This document shows positions 63,718 to 64,000 of a stretch of 64,000 nt of DNA, piece after piece. Made by a program: the position numbers and the translations under genes. The DNA lies in contig CM070728.1 of the NCBI GenBank assembly GCA_036346275.1, positions 18,128,723 through 18,192,722 of the forward strand, written 5' to 3'. Position 1 is the stretch's first letter, and every line of letters begins with the position of its first letter. The notes below the pieces were generated by a model that saw only the letters and a list, made by a program, of their open reading frames with translations, searched no databases and had not been told where the DNA came from. The DNA comes from Otatea glauca. Taxonomy: Eukaryota > Streptophyta > Magnoliopsida > Poales > Poaceae.

Positions 63718-64000
63718 CAACTACTACAGAAAGGTTTATATTAGACGCCTCAACACAGACGGTTAGGACAAACTATTTGTGATAAAGAACATCACTGACG
63801 GTTTTATAGTGAAACCGTCAGTGAAACAATCACAGACGGTACTCTTCATGAACCGTCAGTGATATACATCAATATCACAGACGGTTTTAGTTAAAACCCG
63901 TTTGTGATAATATCACAGACGATTTTAAATACGAACCGTCTGTGATAATTTCACATCACAGACGGTTCTAACTAAGAACCGTCTGTGATATGATCTCAAA
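63718..64000. mobile_element. Terminus of a second CACTA family, cut by the window edge
   Basis: It starts near CAACTACTACAGAAAGG (63718), a variant CACTA end. Dense inverted pairs of ATCACAGACGGTT/AACCGTCTGTGAT and ATCACTGACGGT/ACCGTCAGTGAT follow. The motif (ACCGTCTGTGAT) differs from that of the other two CACTA elements here (ACCGGCAGTGAT). No coding sequence lies within the window. Confidence 0.82.

Overview
This window looks like nuclear DNA of a grass (Poaceae). Two host genes have plant splice sites and proteins that read like their rice counterparts, and they sit in a dense mass of grass-type transposable elements: short-LTR copia, Tat-like gypsy, a Sirevirus, CACTA, an L1-type LINE, a TRIM/SMART and MITEs. 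I see no bacterial-style operon, CRISPR array, tRNA or rRNA. Identifications come from reading the sequence and from memory of families; no database search was run.

Host gene 1 (minus strand, 22642 down to 3322 and beyond the left edge) is the front part of a fused oxidoreductase. A complete short-chain dehydrogenase/reductase (SDR) domain is followed by the start of a zinc-type (MDR, quinone-oxidoreductase-like) domain. Nine exons with clean GT-AG junctions encode 360 residues; the rest lies left of base 1. Its introns are full of elements. Intron 7 holds a young copia (4344-9366), intron 5 a tiny TRIM (10899-11176), and intron 1 an older copia (13746-21006). That older copia was itself invaded by a miniature retroelement (13871-15459) and by an inverted piece of a ~3 kb LTR-like repeat, 'repeat X' (15696-~18312). 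Another repeat X copy (1-2915) lies in the intron after exon 9.

The middle (23 to 55 kb) is intergenic and almost wholly mobile. It holds a small non-autonomous CACTA (24539-25747), a Tourist-like MITE, a third repeat X piece broken by a decayed gypsy element (28628-~34015), and then a three-level nest. In that nest a 5'-truncated LINE is split by a 19.6 kb CACTA element (34738-54363), which is split by an 11.5 kb gag-only Sirevirus-type element (38202-49665). Every level except the LINE has a recognisable target-site duplication (TSD).

Host gene 2 (plus strand, 56575-60558) is a complete nine-exon protein phosphatase 2C of 434 residues, with a hAT-type MITE about 0.7 kb upstream. To its right are a short lectin-like fragment, unrecognised intergenic DNA, and the terminus of another CACTA family running off the window.

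The most unusual structure is the 1.6 kb miniature element at 13871-15459. It has TG...CA-type terminal repeats, a primer-binding site, part of a gag gene and a 5 bp TSD. The upstream part of its LTR is not a normal U3 but the 3' part of its own gag region, joined to the LTR end at a 5-base microhomology. This is what a premature minus-strand transfer during reverse transcription would be expected to leave.
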